Notes: a model not told the origin generated them from the sequence alone. 64,000 nt of DNA from Natrarchaeobius chitinivorans (GCF_003841505.1 NZ_REGA01000004.1:1-64000), one strand, 5' to 3'. Positions 1-7,808 are shown, counted from the first letter of the stretch. Program-made: numbers and translations.

Positions 1-191
1 GTCTCATCAGCTGTCGAGTTGTAGCTGCGTCTGAAGCCAGCGAGTGTTCGGCTTTCGCCTGCGGCGAAACCGAACACGAATGCCCAGACGAATGCGGGAA
101 TCTGGAGCTTGCGGTCGCGTTCGACCACGCCGAGTTCCTCGGCGTGCTCTTCGAGGAACTCGGAGGGAAACAATGTAGTGAGCCGACGCAT
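1..191 (-). CDS. ISH8/IS4-type transposase, N-terminal part only (runs off window)
   Basis: The first 63 codons of a protein start at an ATG at 189-191 on the minus strand and continue past base 1. The N-terminus MRRLTTLFPSEFLEEHAEEL, followed by FAAGESRTLAGFRRSY, is what I know from haloarchaeal ISH8-group (IS4 family, DDE) transposases, which cut and paste their own element. The catalytic residues lie outside the window, so completeness cannot be judged. A 10-bp inverted repeat at 200-209/229-238 sits just upstream and may belong to the element's control or terminal region. Family assignment is from recall of the N-terminal sequence. Confidence 0.75.
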   Translation of the reverse strand, partial: MRRLTTLFPSEFLEEHAEELGVVERDRKLQIPAFVWAFVFGFAAGESRTLAGFRRSYNSTADE

Positions 192-199
192 AATCCGAG

Positions 200-238
200 A
201 TGAGGAGGTTTCGTTGTGCACACTCGATACCTCCTCAT
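200..238. repeat. 10-bp inverted repeat upstream of transposase
   Basis: ATGAGGAGGT at 200-209 is repeated inverted as ACCTCCTCAT at 229-238 with a 19-nt spacer. It lies between the transposase start and the 3' end of the PQQ gene. It could be a hairpin that blocks read-through into the transposase, or part of the element end; the sequence does not decide. Confidence 0.5.
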
Positions 239-289
239 TCCTTCCGAAAAGTATCCACGATAAGCTGTCGCTGTCACGTGGTTTCACGC

Positions 290-1414
290 TTAGCTAAAGA
301 CGGATACCGCGTGCATATACCCATCATGAGATCCAAAAAACGCGACGCCATCAACGACCGTCGGGTTAGAATGGATATTCGCGTAGACCTGCGACCGCCA
401 CAGCTCTTCGCCAGTAGTTGCATCAATGGCGAATAAGTACGTCTCACTGTGGCTGCCGAGGAATAGCACTCCATCAGCGATGGTTGGTGACATCTTCACG
501 AACCGACCATCGAAATCCCACTGTAGTTCCCCGGTATCGGCATCAACAGCGTACAGGCCACTAGAGTTCGGGAGGTATACAGTCCCGCTCCATACTGTCG
601 GAACTTCGTTAATACCGAAGCCAATCTCTTCACCGAACCGCCACTGCTCCTCGCCCGTTTCGGCATCGAACGCGTACAGTGGTTCTCCGGCGAACATCGT
701 ATACACCGTCTCATCGTAGACGGCTGGGGCAGCACACTGCTCGGCATTCATTTCCTTCTTCCAGAGTAACTCACCGGACTCTGCATCGAACGTGTGGAGA
801 TTCACCTCACCATACGAACCAACGTGTACGCGACCATCAACAACTGAAACACCCCCACCAGCTGGGTGCTCAACATTCCCACGCCATTGTTCCTCACCAG
901 ACTCAGCATCGACTGCAAATACCCAGTGGTTCCGTGATGGAACGTATACAGTCCCGTTCGAAACGGCTGGTGATCCCCAGACGAATTTTCCCGTGTCAAA
1001 TCGCCATTCCTCTTCCCCGGTATCAGCATCAAGGGCGTACAGGTGATTGTCGAGTGCACCGATAAAGACCGTGCCGTCGATCACCTTCGGTTCGCCCCAC
1101 ACACCAGCGTGATCGTATCGCTGATCTGCTGGCGGGTCGTCTGTCTCGAATACCCATTCACGATCACCATTCTCAGCATCAATAGCGTAGACGGTGCCGT
1201 CATGGCATCCGAAATATACTGTCTTGTTTACGACGGTTGGTCCCGACTCAACTGCACCATCAGCCGAATAACTCCAGATCCGCTCTCCAGGTACAAACTC
1301 GCCACCCTCACTCTCCTCTGCAGCGGCAATTGGGAGTGTACCCGCTGCAACTGAGAGAGTAGCGGTTGTATGCAGTACATCTCGTCGTGTTGGCGTGTGC
1401 TCGAACATTGGCAT
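290..1414 (-). CDS. Secreted PQQ-like beta-propeller repeat protein
   Basis: A 374-residue protein with an N-terminal TPTRRDVLHTTATLSVAAGT stretch, which reads as a twin-arginine (Tat) signal ending near AAAEE. The rest is about seven repeats of the form YALDADTGEEEWRFDTG separated by short loops with TVY or GTVY, the hallmark of PQQ-like (BamB/YncE-type) beta-propellers. Such proteins act outside the membrane as scaffolds or, with PQQ, as dehydrogenases; no metal or PQQ site can be seen, so the role is open. ATG codons at 1414 and 1408 and a GTG at 1417 are all possible starts. It follows the small gene at 1443-1637 by about 30 nt and probably shares its promoter. Confidence 0.85.
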   Translation of the reverse strand: MPMFEHTPTRRDVLHTTATLSVAAGTLPIAAAEESEGGEFVPGERIWSYSADGAVESGPTVVNKTVYFGCHDGTVYAIDAENGDREWVFETDDPPADQRYDHAGVWGEPKVIDGTVFIGALDNHLYALDADTGEEEWRFDTGKFVWGSPAVSNGTVYVPSRNHWVFAVDAESGEEQWRGNVEHPAGGGVSVVDGRVHVGSYGEVNLHTFDAESGELLWKKEMNAEQCAAPAVYDETVYTMFAGEPLYAFDAETGEEQWRFGEEIGFGINEVPTVWSGTVYLPNSSGLYAVDADTGELQWDFDGRFVKMSPTIADGVLFLGSHSETYLFAIDATTGEELWRSQVYANIHSNPTVVDGVAFFGSHDGYMHAVSVFS

Positions 1415-1442
1415 CACGTCCCGGTCGCCCCGATGTAGTCAC

Positions 1443-1637
1443 TTACCGGCACATCATCACACATTCACCAGTCACAGATGGGTATTGTCCGTTCAATCCT
1501 TCGATCTGGTTGCCACAGAGGATACGTTGATCATCGGGATTCACCGAATCGGACCCGACATAGCCTGAGATCGCTCCATTCCCTATTGTTCCGAGCGTAG
1601 TGAGACCATTGTGATGACCAATCCAATATCTCCTCAT
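1443..1637 (-). CDS. Small unknown protein upstream of the PQQ protein
   Basis: A 64-residue reading frame (starts MRRYWIGHHNGLTTLG) of no family I recognise. It is supported by position rather than homology: a TATA-like AATATAT box lies at about 1664-1673 on the minus strand, roughly 28-30 nt before the ATG, as expected for a leaderless haloarchaeal gene. The frame ends 29 nt before the PQQ gene. It is rich in Gly and has three Cys near the C-terminus. It could instead be a degraded leader of the PQQ gene. Confidence 0.4.
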   Translation of the reverse strand: MRRYWIGHHNGLTTLGTIGNGAISGYVGSDSVNPDDQRILCGNQIEGLNGQYPSVTGECVMMCR

Positions 1638-1870
1638 GGATGTCTGTTTGAGGTGACTAAACGGAGATATATTATGTTATCTTGTAAGATTGTTGCAGGA
1701 CGTGCACACAGATCACATGATTAGTTCGTACATGGGCTGAATATATACTGTCTCGGCTCTGTTAAAATCATAAGTTGATGACACAACCTGGCCTGACTGA
1801 AGTCAATACAAGCGATATACTTGATGAATGGTTTAATTGTCGGTTTTGGTAGAGAAATAAAAAGAGCTGC
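1638..1870. other. AT-rich intergenic region
   Basis: About 230 bases with no credible gene. It holds the TATA-like box of the 1443-1637 gene near 1664-1673 and a short GGCTCTGTTAAAATC string at 1756-1770 that resembles ends of some insertion sequences but has no partner in the window. Confidence 0.5.
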
Positions 1871-2113
1871 TTAAGTGTTTTCGGTAAGAACAACTTGACC
1901 ATTCCCCTTCACGACGACTTGATAGCCATAGTACGAAAAGCGAATCGAACTGGAGCGGTCCTGGCCCTTTAAAAGAGCGTCTAAGGCATCCGAATCAATC
2001 ACTTCAGTAAGGGGAATCTCCAAATCCGTCGGGTCAACATCCAGTTCGTCGGCAACGGCCTCAACGACTTTCGTACTTTGTGGCGGATTGGCTGAGCCTC
2101 TACAATCACTCAT
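1871..2113 (-). CDS. HalOD1 output-domain protein
   Basis: An 80-residue protein consisting of a single HalOD1-type domain (PF18545), recognised by the pattern of a short helix with VVEAVADELDVDP, then IDSDALDALL, then a strand pair FSYYGYQVVVKGNGQVVL. These domains are common in haloarchaea as stand-alone genes and as output modules of response regulators; their biochemical role is not established. I chose the ATG at 2111-2113 because the residues before it do not fit the family and a TATA-like stretch lies at about 2146-2158. Two further HalOD1 genes occur in this window (14095 and 20676). Confidence 0.8.
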   Translation of the reverse strand: MSDCRGSANPPQSTKVVEAVADELDVDPTDLEIPLTEVIDSDALDALLKGQDRSSSIRFSYYGYQVVVKGNGQVVLTENT

Positions 2114-2154
2114 AGCAGCGTATTCTTCTCGACGTATGTGCCAGTATAACATAA

Positions 2155-2373
2155 AAAGACGACGTATTAGCAATCTTTGAAGATAACGCTGACAAGTACG
2201 AGCCATTTACAGCCCCACAGATCGCTGAACAACTCCAATCCGATATTCACCGCAATACCGCTCGCAATTATCTTCAAGATCTTGAAGCCCTTGGCGAATT
2301 CCGAACGAAGAAAGTTGGTCCCGGACGCGTGTGGTGGCAACCCTGCAATAATATTCTACAGAAAGGCCGCTAA
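2155..2373 (+). pseudogene. Orphan winged-helix fragment of a PAS-sensor protein
   Basis: An open stretch without any start codon (a TAA precedes it at 2152-2154) encodes about 72 residues with a winged-helix pattern: FTAPQIAEQL, then NTARNYLQDLEALGEFRTKK, ending VGPGRVWWQP. The same wing motif, VGGNGRVWWQP, ends the N-terminal helix-turn-helix of the large PAS kinase at 21963-24905. I read this as the remaining N-terminal piece of a similar sensor gene, cut at both ends. It overlaps the promoter of the divergent HalOD1 gene. Confidence 0.6.
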
Positions 2374-2543
2374 CGGATGGTCATACAAAACTAGTCGTAC
2401 AGCCATAGGCCTCAGTGAACAATTGTCTCAGACTAAAACACATATGAATAATAGGGTTTCAACAGTGTCTCTGTTCCATATTGGTGAAAACTAGCACACT
2501 ATGAATATTTGAACAGACAGATATATATCACTTAACGAAGGCG

Positions 2544-3082
2544 CTACCACCGACCTACGTTCTGCTCGTGCCGATATTTCTGATAGTATGCCCTCTCAAC
2601 GGTCCGAATATCGAATCCACCAGGATTTCGATCAGGAGTTCCTTGAGAATCTTTGGATAGTCGGTGAGCCTCATCCCGTGACCTTCACCAAGGAGTGCAT
2701 CGACGATGTACCGATCACCAATGGCGTAGTTCGCCGGATCATAGAAAGCCAGCACCAACGTTGCGGTGGCGTTACCGATTCCAGGTATGCACGTTAGCGT
2801 GTCCAATTCTGTTTTAGGATCATCCAATAGGAGCGCGGCACCGCTCAACTGGCGGATGAACTGATCTGGAACCGCGTTCATCTTCTCGATGTTCTTATCT
2901 CGCCGTCCCGGTTGGGCATCCAATTTCCAGATGATAATCTGTTCTAGCTGGTCCTGCGTGATGTAGTGCTGTTCTGCAAGAACTTCATTTAGCGTCTGTT
3001 CGATCTCTCGTAATTTGCCATCATAATTAGCGGCGTATTCTTCACTCCAGTGCTCAATTTCCTCCGAATCTAACTGTTACAT
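2544..3082 (-). pseudogene. Broken helix-hairpin-helix (DNA-glycosylase-like) gene
   Basis: Read from the ATG at 3080-3082, the second codon is TAA (3077-3079), after which an open frame continues with QLDSEEIEHWSEEYAANYDG. The middle contains a helix-hairpin-helix motif, CIPGIGNATATLVLAFYDP, followed by YAIGDRYIVDALLG, as in HhH-containing glycosylase-like proteins. Near 2622-2633 the frame shifts: the other frame resumes sensible protein (GGFDIRTVERAYYQKYR) and stops at 2544-2546. There are therefore two independent lesions, a nonsense codon at position 2 and a C-terminal frameshift. The HhH call is firm; glycosylase activity is only a guess. Confidence 0.65.
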
Positions 3083-3381
3083 ACGTGGAACATATTGCTG
3101 GCCTCACTAATATTGTCCGCAGATTAGTTACGATGGTCTCCCTCTTCGATCAGTACTGATTCTGATAGCTCTCAGGTATCGAGTGAGAGAACGTCACTAA
3201 TTCTACCAACATTTGTTACTTAGTTGGTGGTTTGTAGCTCAGAGCATGCCGAATCTCTGTTGCTTGTGTGGTGTGCATGGAAGGCCGTATAATTCCAGGC
3301 ACCGGCTATAATCTTATTCTGTGTTTTAAAACACAGGTCAAAATTATTTTTATATACTTCCGGGCACTACATGGGAATGCA
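3083..3381. promoter_or_regulatory. Intergenic region with TATA box for the 3382 gene
   Basis: About 300 bases without a credible gene. A clear TATA-like box, TTATTTTTATATAC, lies at about 3345-3358, which puts transcription start close to the ATG at 3382. The left boundary of the integrated element probably lies in or near this stretch, but I found no repeat here matching the right end. Confidence 0.5.
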
Positions 3382-3759
3382 ATGGCACGAGAACAGAATC
3401 TTGCACCCGGATACCACGAGGTTGAGATTAAGAAAATAGACGAATTCGAGGAAATCAAGCAGAAACCGGTATCGGAATTCGAGGAAGGCGACTACATATT
3501 CGCCGGAGAAGAACCAGCCGACGAGGAGCGAATCGGGGATCACCTCCATTACGAGGACCTGGACTACCTGATCAGGATCATCGGAATTGCTCAATCAATC
3601 GGAGAGGGGGTAGGCTACAAGGTGATCCGGACACGGCCCACCGGTCGGCCGATGGTAGCATCGGAGACGAGACAATTCGCAGTGTGCGCAGAATACCTCG
3701 AAGAGCAAATCGAGACGGGCGAACTGACCGAGGTTACGGTTTCAATCGAGGAGAAGTAA
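3382..3759 (+). CDS. Unknown acidic protein, first gene of the integrated element
   Basis: A 125-residue acidic protein (starts MAREQNLAPGYHEVEIKKID) that I do not recognise. The ATG at 3382 is preferred over upstream codons because a TATA box sits about 27 nt before it, which fits leaderless transcription. The gene ends one base before the next gene begins, so the two are probably co-transcribed. No motif or membrane segment is visible. It marks the start of a region of lower GC and short unknown genes typical of haloarchaeal mobile elements. Confidence 0.65.
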   Translation: MAREQNLAPGYHEVEIKKIDEFEEIKQKPVSEFEEGDYIFAGEEPADEERIGDHLHYEDLDYLIRIIGIAQSIGEGVGYKVIRTRPTGRPMVASETRQFAVCAEYLEEQIETGELTEVTVSIEEK

Positions 3760-3760
3760 A

Positions 3761-4087
3761 ATGTCACAGGAAACACCAGAATTCAGTGAATTCCGATCCC
3801 CAGTGGAACTCGAACAAGAGAAAATCCAATCCCGGCCGATTACGGAGGACATGAAGGATTTGAACGAGACTGAACCCGGAGACGAAGTGAAGGTATTCTT
3901 AGAGGACGGAACAGAGAAGGAAATCACAATCAAACGACAAACCCACGAGTTCGGGGGATTGCACAACAGCAAACTGGTGGCAGAGGATCTATTCGAGGTT
4001 GTGGAGACGAAGGATCGGGAAGAGCTCTTGCTCTGCGATATAGAGAGTCACGAGCAGAAACGGGTTGAAGGTGTCAAGACCGAGTGA
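3761..4087 (+). CDS. Unknown acidic protein
   Basis: A 108-residue, strongly charged protein (starts MSQETPEFSEFRSPVELEQE) of no known family. Its middle has the look of a small beta domain (EPGDEVKVFLEDGTEKEITIK). It starts directly after the preceding stop and its own TGA overlaps a possible GTG start of the following gene (GTGA at 4084-4087), which suggests a coupled three-gene unit. Confidence 0.6.
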   Translation: MSQETPEFSEFRSPVELEQEKIQSRPITEDMKDLNETEPGDEVKVFLEDGTEKEITIKRQTHEFGGLHNSKLVAEDLFEVVETKDREELLLCDIESHEQKRVEGVKTE

Positions 4088-4165
4088 TCGACCGGGACCC
4101 GGACTCAGGCCCGGCCAGGCGGCCGCGCCCCGCGCCCCGCGGTTCGATTCCGCGGCGGGCCCCTC
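4088..4165 (+). other. GC-rich island ending in a tRNA 3'-end-like sequence
   Basis: A very GC-rich block interrupts surroundings of much lower GC. Its 3' part looks like a tRNA T-arm and acceptor strand: stem CGCGG (4138-4142), loop TTCGATT (4143-4149), stem CCGCG (4150-4154), then GCGGGCC (4155-4161). GGCCCG at 4108-4113 could pair with CGGGCC. A full cloverleaf with a sensible anticodon arm does not form, so this is either a degenerate or shortened tRNA-like element, an integration scar, or a coding extension of the next gene. Confidence 0.4.
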
Positions 4166-4170
4166 AAACA

Positions 4171-4623
4171 ATGCAAGAAACCGACCTTAACCCCCGATGC
4201 GTGAACGTACAGTGCAACACAACAATCAACCGCAGCGAACTCAACCGCTTCATCAACGAAATCGAGAACGGTGACGTTGAGTGGCCGTCATCGGCCGACG
4301 CAGACCTGCTGAGAGAGATCCGAGCGAACGCAGACGAAATCGAACGTGACTACCAGGAAGAGGCGGAGGGTGTGCGCGACACGATCGTAGAGCACTTGCT
4401 CGATCATCCGAACGCAGACGCGAAAATCAGGGAAATGGACGGTGAGACAACGACAGACGTGTGGGGCGGTCATGGACTCGACGTGTGGCGGATCGTACGG
4501 CACCACATCACTGTCCCGAGCGAAGCGAATACAAGCGAAGTAATGGACGTAGTAATTAACTTGGGGATCATCCCGCAGTACCCAGCCGTGACGATCACAG
4601 CAGAGACGGAGTCACCGGCGTAG
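4171..4623 (+). CDS. Unknown protein of the integrated element
   Basis: A 150-residue protein from the ATG at 4171 (MQETDLNPRCVNVQCNTTIN). An alternative GTG at 4084 would overlap the previous stop and add 29 Pro/Arg-rich residues encoded by the GC-rich island; I prefer 4171 because that extension has a wholly different composition. The middle is helical and rich in Glu and Arg (DEIERDYQEEAEGVRDTIVE). Two Cys near the N-terminus (CVNVQC) could bind a metal but no partner Cys are seen. Function unknown. Confidence 0.55.
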   Translation: MQETDLNPRCVNVQCNTTINRSELNRFINEIENGDVEWPSSADADLLREIRANADEIERDYQEEAEGVRDTIVEHLLDHPNADAKIREMDGETTTDVWGGHGLDVWRIVRHHITVPSEANTSEVMDVVINLGIIPQYPAVTITAETESPA

Positions 4624-4683
4624 ATCCTGATCCCCGCGAGTTGCTGCTACCGGCCATTCCATATCAAAACGGAGGACCAACAC

Positions 4684-5037
4684 ATGAAGCAATGCCCGGT
4701 TTGCCAGACCCGAACCGAGCTCGACTTCCACCACTGGCAGTACCCAGATCCTGACGAACCAGTGGACGCACCTGGCGTTGAACTCTGCCGGGACTGTCAC
4801 TCCTACTTGCACAGCGACGGCGCACGACCCGGCCGGGACGCGAAATGGATTCACCGCGCAATCCCTCGGCTGATCCACCGTCACGTCGAGCACCACGGAC
4901 TGGACTCTGTGCGGGCAATCCTCGACCGGTATGACATTCCTGAGGAGTACGGTGTATTGGTCCAGTGTGCGGTGACCGACGTACAATCTCAGGGAATAAC
5001 TCAGCGAACAACTGGAAATCGTCGCAAACCTGTTTAA
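4684..5037 (+). CDS. HNH-like zinc protein
   Basis: A 117-residue protein that opens MKQCPVCQTRTELDFHHWQY and continues with ELCRDCHSYLH. The CxxC, HH and CxxCHxxLH arrangement matches the zinc-binding core of small HNH-type proteins common on haloarchaeal plasmids and proviruses. The usual catalytic His is plausibly in HHW, but nuclease activity is not certain because many such proteins are degenerate. The remaining 70 residues are helical. It is separated from its neighbours by about 50 bases on each side. Confidence 0.6.
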   Translation: MKQCPVCQTRTELDFHHWQYPDPDEPVDAPGVELCRDCHSYLHSDGARPGRDAKWIHRAIPRLIHRHVEHHGLDSVRAILDRYDIPEEYGVLVQCAVTDVQSQGITQRTTGNRRKPV

Positions 5038-5090
5038 AATCTTTCTCACAGGACTGAGTTTGTCTATAATTAACTTCCTCAACAATCATT

Positions 5091-5747
5091 TCAGGGCGAT
5101 CGTTGGACCGTTTTCAAATCAGCACGTGTTTTGATCGGTTCGTTGAATTCAACTAGCGTCTCGTCTTTCTCCATTTCACGGATTACACTCCGAACATTCT
5201 CCATCACCACTTCGACATCGTCTGGGTCAGCAGACCCGATATAGACTCTGTGCGTGATGATCGGAACGATGATGAATTTCCCATTCCCTTCCCATTGTGG
5301 TTCCCGGATCGTTTCAACTTGCACAACACCCATTTCTTGGAGTTTCTCGTTTTCGCGCAGATCGTCAGCGGTCGGATAGTGAAAAGTTGGGCGGTATTTG
5401 TCTTCCATCTGTGCGAGTTTGATCAAGTCATCCGGCCAGTTCGTGTGGCGAATAGAGACATTGAAGTGCGTGTACCCTGGGTAGTCACCGCCAGGACGCA
5501 ATGATTTAACCCATTCTTTGAATCCAAAGTCTCGAACACGAGGTTCAGAAACAATGACTTCTCGATGCGGAATCAGATCTTTTTCTGCACTCATTGATTC
5601 GTACCGGTCACGCATGATTTGCTCACGAGTCGCTGCATCACCGAACGTTGAACTTTTGAAGTTGATGTACGTCAGGAGGACGTTTGAGAGTAGGATGAGA
5701 ACAGAAATGAGTGTGAGACCGGCAACAAGCACATCCGTCGAAATCAT
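5091..5747 (-). CDS. Unknown protein with one N-terminal membrane segment
   Basis: A 218-residue protein from the ATG at 5745-5747. The N-terminus (ISTDVLVAGLTLISVLILLS and a few more residues) is a single hydrophobic span, followed by a charged soluble domain of about 185 residues with mixed strands and helices. Upstream residues in the same frame are not protein-like, which supports this start. It points away from the neighbouring plus-strand genes and lies 37 nt after the end of the gene at 5785-6084, so the two are probably one operon. No family recognised. Confidence 0.6.
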   Translation of the reverse strand: MISTDVLVAGLTLISVLILLSNVLLTYINFKSSTFGDAATREQIMRDRYESMSAEKDLIPHREVIVSEPRVRDFGFKEWVKSLRPGGDYPGYTHFNVSIRHTNWPDDLIKLAQMEDKYRPTFHYPTADDLRENEKLQEMGVVQVETIREPQWEGNGKFIIVPIITHRVYIGSADPDDVEVVMENVRSVIREMEKDETLVEFNEPIKTRADLKTVQRSP

Positions 5748-5784
5748 GCTGCAAGTGTTATAACTGCCATTACATAGTATTTCA

Positions 5785-6084
5785 CTAACCCTGCCCCATC
5801 TCGGTGGAGATGTCATCAGTCGCGTTATCGATCTGCTGCAACTCCCGTTCTATCAGAGTCTGTAGCTTGATCTCAACATCTCTCGTATCCTCATCCATAT
5901 CCTGCAACCGGTACATCGCTACCAGTAGGTCATCGATCGTATCCCTGCTCTCAGTGATCTGCTCAATTGAGTCCTGTATCCCGCTGGTCATACGCGTACA
6001 TGCTTTTCCCACATTCAAGAATTCCGGGAAGTCAGTTTTACAATCCGAGAGTTTACAGTCTCGTATGACCGCATCAGACAGCAT
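5785..6084 (-). CDS. Small helical unknown protein
   Basis: A 99-residue protein from the ATG at 6082-6084 (MLSDAVIRDCKLSDCKTDFP). The second half is almost entirely helical with heptad-like spacing (SIEQITESRDTIDDLLVAMY, then ELQQIDNATDDI), which suggests a coiled coil or oligomeric helical bundle. Three Cys lie in the first 35 residues. Its 5' end overlaps the possible 5' end of the plus-strand gene at 6065, so at least one of these starts is wrong or both promoters are interleaved. Confidence 0.5.
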   Translation of the reverse strand: MLSDAVIRDCKLSDCKTDFPEFLNVGKACTRMTSGIQDSIEQITESRDTIDDLLVAMYRLQDMDEDTRDVEIKLQTLIERELQQIDNATDDISTEMGQG

Positions 6085-6133
6085 TGATCTCTCAGGACCA
6101 ATCTGCGAAGCAGCACGGTCCGAGGAACACACT

Positions 6134-6307
6134 GTGGAGCTAACTAGCACTGAAAACGGGTACATTCAAGTGGAGATTGATGGTGTACCGGTGTTTGCCG
6201 GGTATGGGTTCAGCGATGAACGATTTACACTCCCGCTTGATCCGTATGAGTTCCGGCGAGAGATTACGAGGGAAGCCCGAGAGCTCGACGTCTTTCCTGA
6301 TCTTTAG
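6134..6307 (+). CDS. Small unknown protein (start uncertain)
   Basis: A short reading frame ending at 6307. From the GTG at 6134 it gives 57 residues with a compact beta-like pattern (NGYIQVEIDGVPVFAGYGF) and a charged helical tail. An ATG at 6065 would give 80 residues but would overlap the divergent gene's start at 6084. I chose the GTG for that reason. No family recognised. Confidence 0.4.
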   Translation: MELTSTENGYIQVEIDGVPVFAGYGFSDERFTLPLDPYEFRREITREARELDVFPDL

Positions 6308-6478
6308 ATAATCCTCTTCCCTTGTGTTGCTCGAACGTCTCTTACCTTGTACTCAATTCGAGTATGGGGTGAGTGTGTACAAGATCTGGATTAGGTGTTT
6401 CAGGTGCTGGGGGACCTGAAACACAGAATACCGGGACTTCCCCTTTATGTGCATATTACATACGATACCCCACACAGT

Positions 6479-6679
6479 ATGACACAAGGAAATGGGTTTA
6501 GCTTCATCCGGAAACTCTGGCAACGATCACAGAACAGCTACGCCACAACAGTGCCGCAGGAGATACTCAATATCAAAGGAGTCCCGGTCGATGAAAATGT
6601 GGAAGTGAATTGGCGGATCAACGAGACCGGAGAGGTAACTGTCTCATTCAAAACAGTTGATGGTGATGACGATGAGTGA
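6479..6679 (+). CDS. AbrB/SpoVT-like DNA-binding protein
   Basis: A 66-residue protein from the ATG at 6479 with the pattern of a swapped-hairpin AbrB domain: YATTVPQEILNIKGVPVDENVEVNW followed by a strand VTVSFKTV; the stretch TTVPQEIL matches the family's core T-x-P-x-x-I. Such proteins bind DNA as dimers and act as regulators or antitoxins. An AT-rich stretch (about 6445-6465) precedes it. Its end overlaps the next gene by 8 nt, so they are probably translated together; whether the partner is a toxin is not shown by the sequence. Confidence 0.6.
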   Translation: MTQGNGFSFIRKLWQRSQNSYATTVPQEILNIKGVPVDENVEVNWRINETGEVTVSFKTVDGDDDE

Positions 6680-6860
6680 GGAGTGCCGTCACTGGAACGC
6701 CGACATCGTAAACACTGATCTCAACACACCAAAGAAGGGGGTTGTCGCACGCTCCCCCAGTTGCGGACACCTGCTAACCGCACGCATCGACTTCCGGCAC
6801 GAATTGGCGAGCATCCACAAAGAACCGGACACGGCACCCGAAATAGACGATGACGAGTAA
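6672..6860 (+). CDS. Small unknown protein overlapping the AbrB-like gene
   Basis: A 62-residue protein from the ATG at 6672 (MSEECRHWNADIVNTDLNTP). Cys at position 5 and an SPSCGHLLTAR segment give a possible weak metal site with two Cys and two His. It overlaps the AbrB-like gene by 8 nt and the next frame by 11 nt, which points to a coupled cluster. No family recognised. Confidence 0.5.
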   Translation: MSEECRHWNADIVNTDLNTPKKGVVARSPSCGHLLTARIDFRHELASIHKEPDTAPEIDDDE

Positions 6861-7323
6861 CGAGCGAGCAGTCTTAACTGTACACACAGACTGTAAAGGA
6901 GTGATCGAACCCGGGAACCCGCTGCAAAACGCAGCCATCATCTCTAGGATGTGCACACTTACTTACGCGGGGCACATGCTGCTACTACGCTGGATCCGGC
7001 GGAGAGAACACCAAACGGGATCAACTCCGGAACTACCGCGAACAACGAACGAGACTCCAGAAACGACGACCCATGACGGAAAACGAACGCACACGCACAC
7101 AACGCGCAAACAGCAGTCGGATACACTCGCCTCAGCCAGACGAGCGATACAAGCATCGGCAATCAGAAGCAGCACATCCGGGAATACTGCAACGAGCACG
7201 ATCTGTCACTCGAACGAATCTGCGATGACGGCCAACAAGCCTCTGGTTGGGACGGGTCCCGCAAGGAATACCAGGAACTCAAGCAACGAATCCGAAACGA
7301 CGACACGCTCGATGTACTCGTGA
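6850..7323 (+). CDS. Unclear reading frame upstream of the recombinase, probably frameshifted
   Basis: The frame from ATG 6850 begins reasonably (MTSNERAVLTVHTDCKGVIE) but after about residue 50 becomes Ser/Thr-rich and runs through the recombinase coding region in another frame. A neighbouring frame (GSGGENTKRDQLRNYREQRT, about 6990-7070) looks more protein-like. I therefore think only the first 40-50 codons are real in this frame and that the true gene either ends before 7076 or carries a frameshift. Function unknown. Confidence 0.3.
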   Translation: MTSNERAVLTVHTDCKGVIEPGNPLQNAAIISRMCTLTYAGHMLLLRWIRRREHQTGSTPELPRTTNETPETTTHDGKRTHTHTTRKQQSDTLASARRAIQASAIRSSTSGNTATSTICHSNESAMTANKPLVGTGPARNTRNSSNESETTTRSMYS

Positions 7324-7808
7324 TGAACGACAAGCGACGAATCGCTCGGGATATTGACGAGGTGATGCGTCTCATCCCGGACTTCCGCGAACACAACATA
7401 GAGTTGCACACGTGGCAGGACGGGCAACTCGACCTAGCTGATCCGATGCACGCTGCGATCGAGATCCTCCAAGCTGCCGCAGCTCACGAGGAGAAACTCA
7501 AGGAAATCGAGAAAGCTGAAGAAATCACTGAAGACCGGTTAGAAAACGGGTACTGGCACGGCGCAGCGCCGTACGGGCTCGGATTTGGTGTGAAAGGCGA
7601 GCACGGGCAACGACTTACGCCGAACCACGGTGAGGAGTGGGAGAACGTGCGGGCTGTGCTCGCTCTCCGTGACGAAGGGCTCAGCTATCGAGAGATTGAA
7701 AAGGAGACTGGAGTCGCGTACTCGACGGCGTGGCGGATCGTGCAGCGGCGAGGTGTGTATGAGCGAGCGGCGGAGCGGACAGGGCGTGAGGAGTCGCTCG
7801 CGGAGTGA
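7073..7808 (+). pseudogene. Serine recombinase (resolvase family), frameshifted near the start
   Basis: From 7113 onward one frame encodes a resolvase N-terminal domain: VGYTRLSQTSDTSIGNQKQ with the catalytic Ser codon at 7134-7136, then DVLVMNDKRRIARDIDEV, and a C-terminal helix-turn-helix (LSYREIEKETGVAYSTAWRI). The only suitable start, the ATG at 7073 (MTENERTRTQRA), is in a different frame, and a TGA at 7074-7076 closes the recombinase frame just before it. A one-base change between about 7077 and 7112 separates start and catalytic domain. Unless a frameshift is programmed or the base call is wrong, the enzyme is inactive. Confidence 0.7.

Noticed and set aside
1756-1770. Insertion sequence terminus (GGCTCTGTTAAAATC)
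   Set aside because: Resembles some IS ends but no inverted partner or transposase remnant is within reach.
4088-4165. Complete tRNA gene
   Set aside because: Only the T-arm and an acceptor-like stem form; no D-arm or anticodon arm of normal size can be drawn, so it is listed as tRNA-like only.
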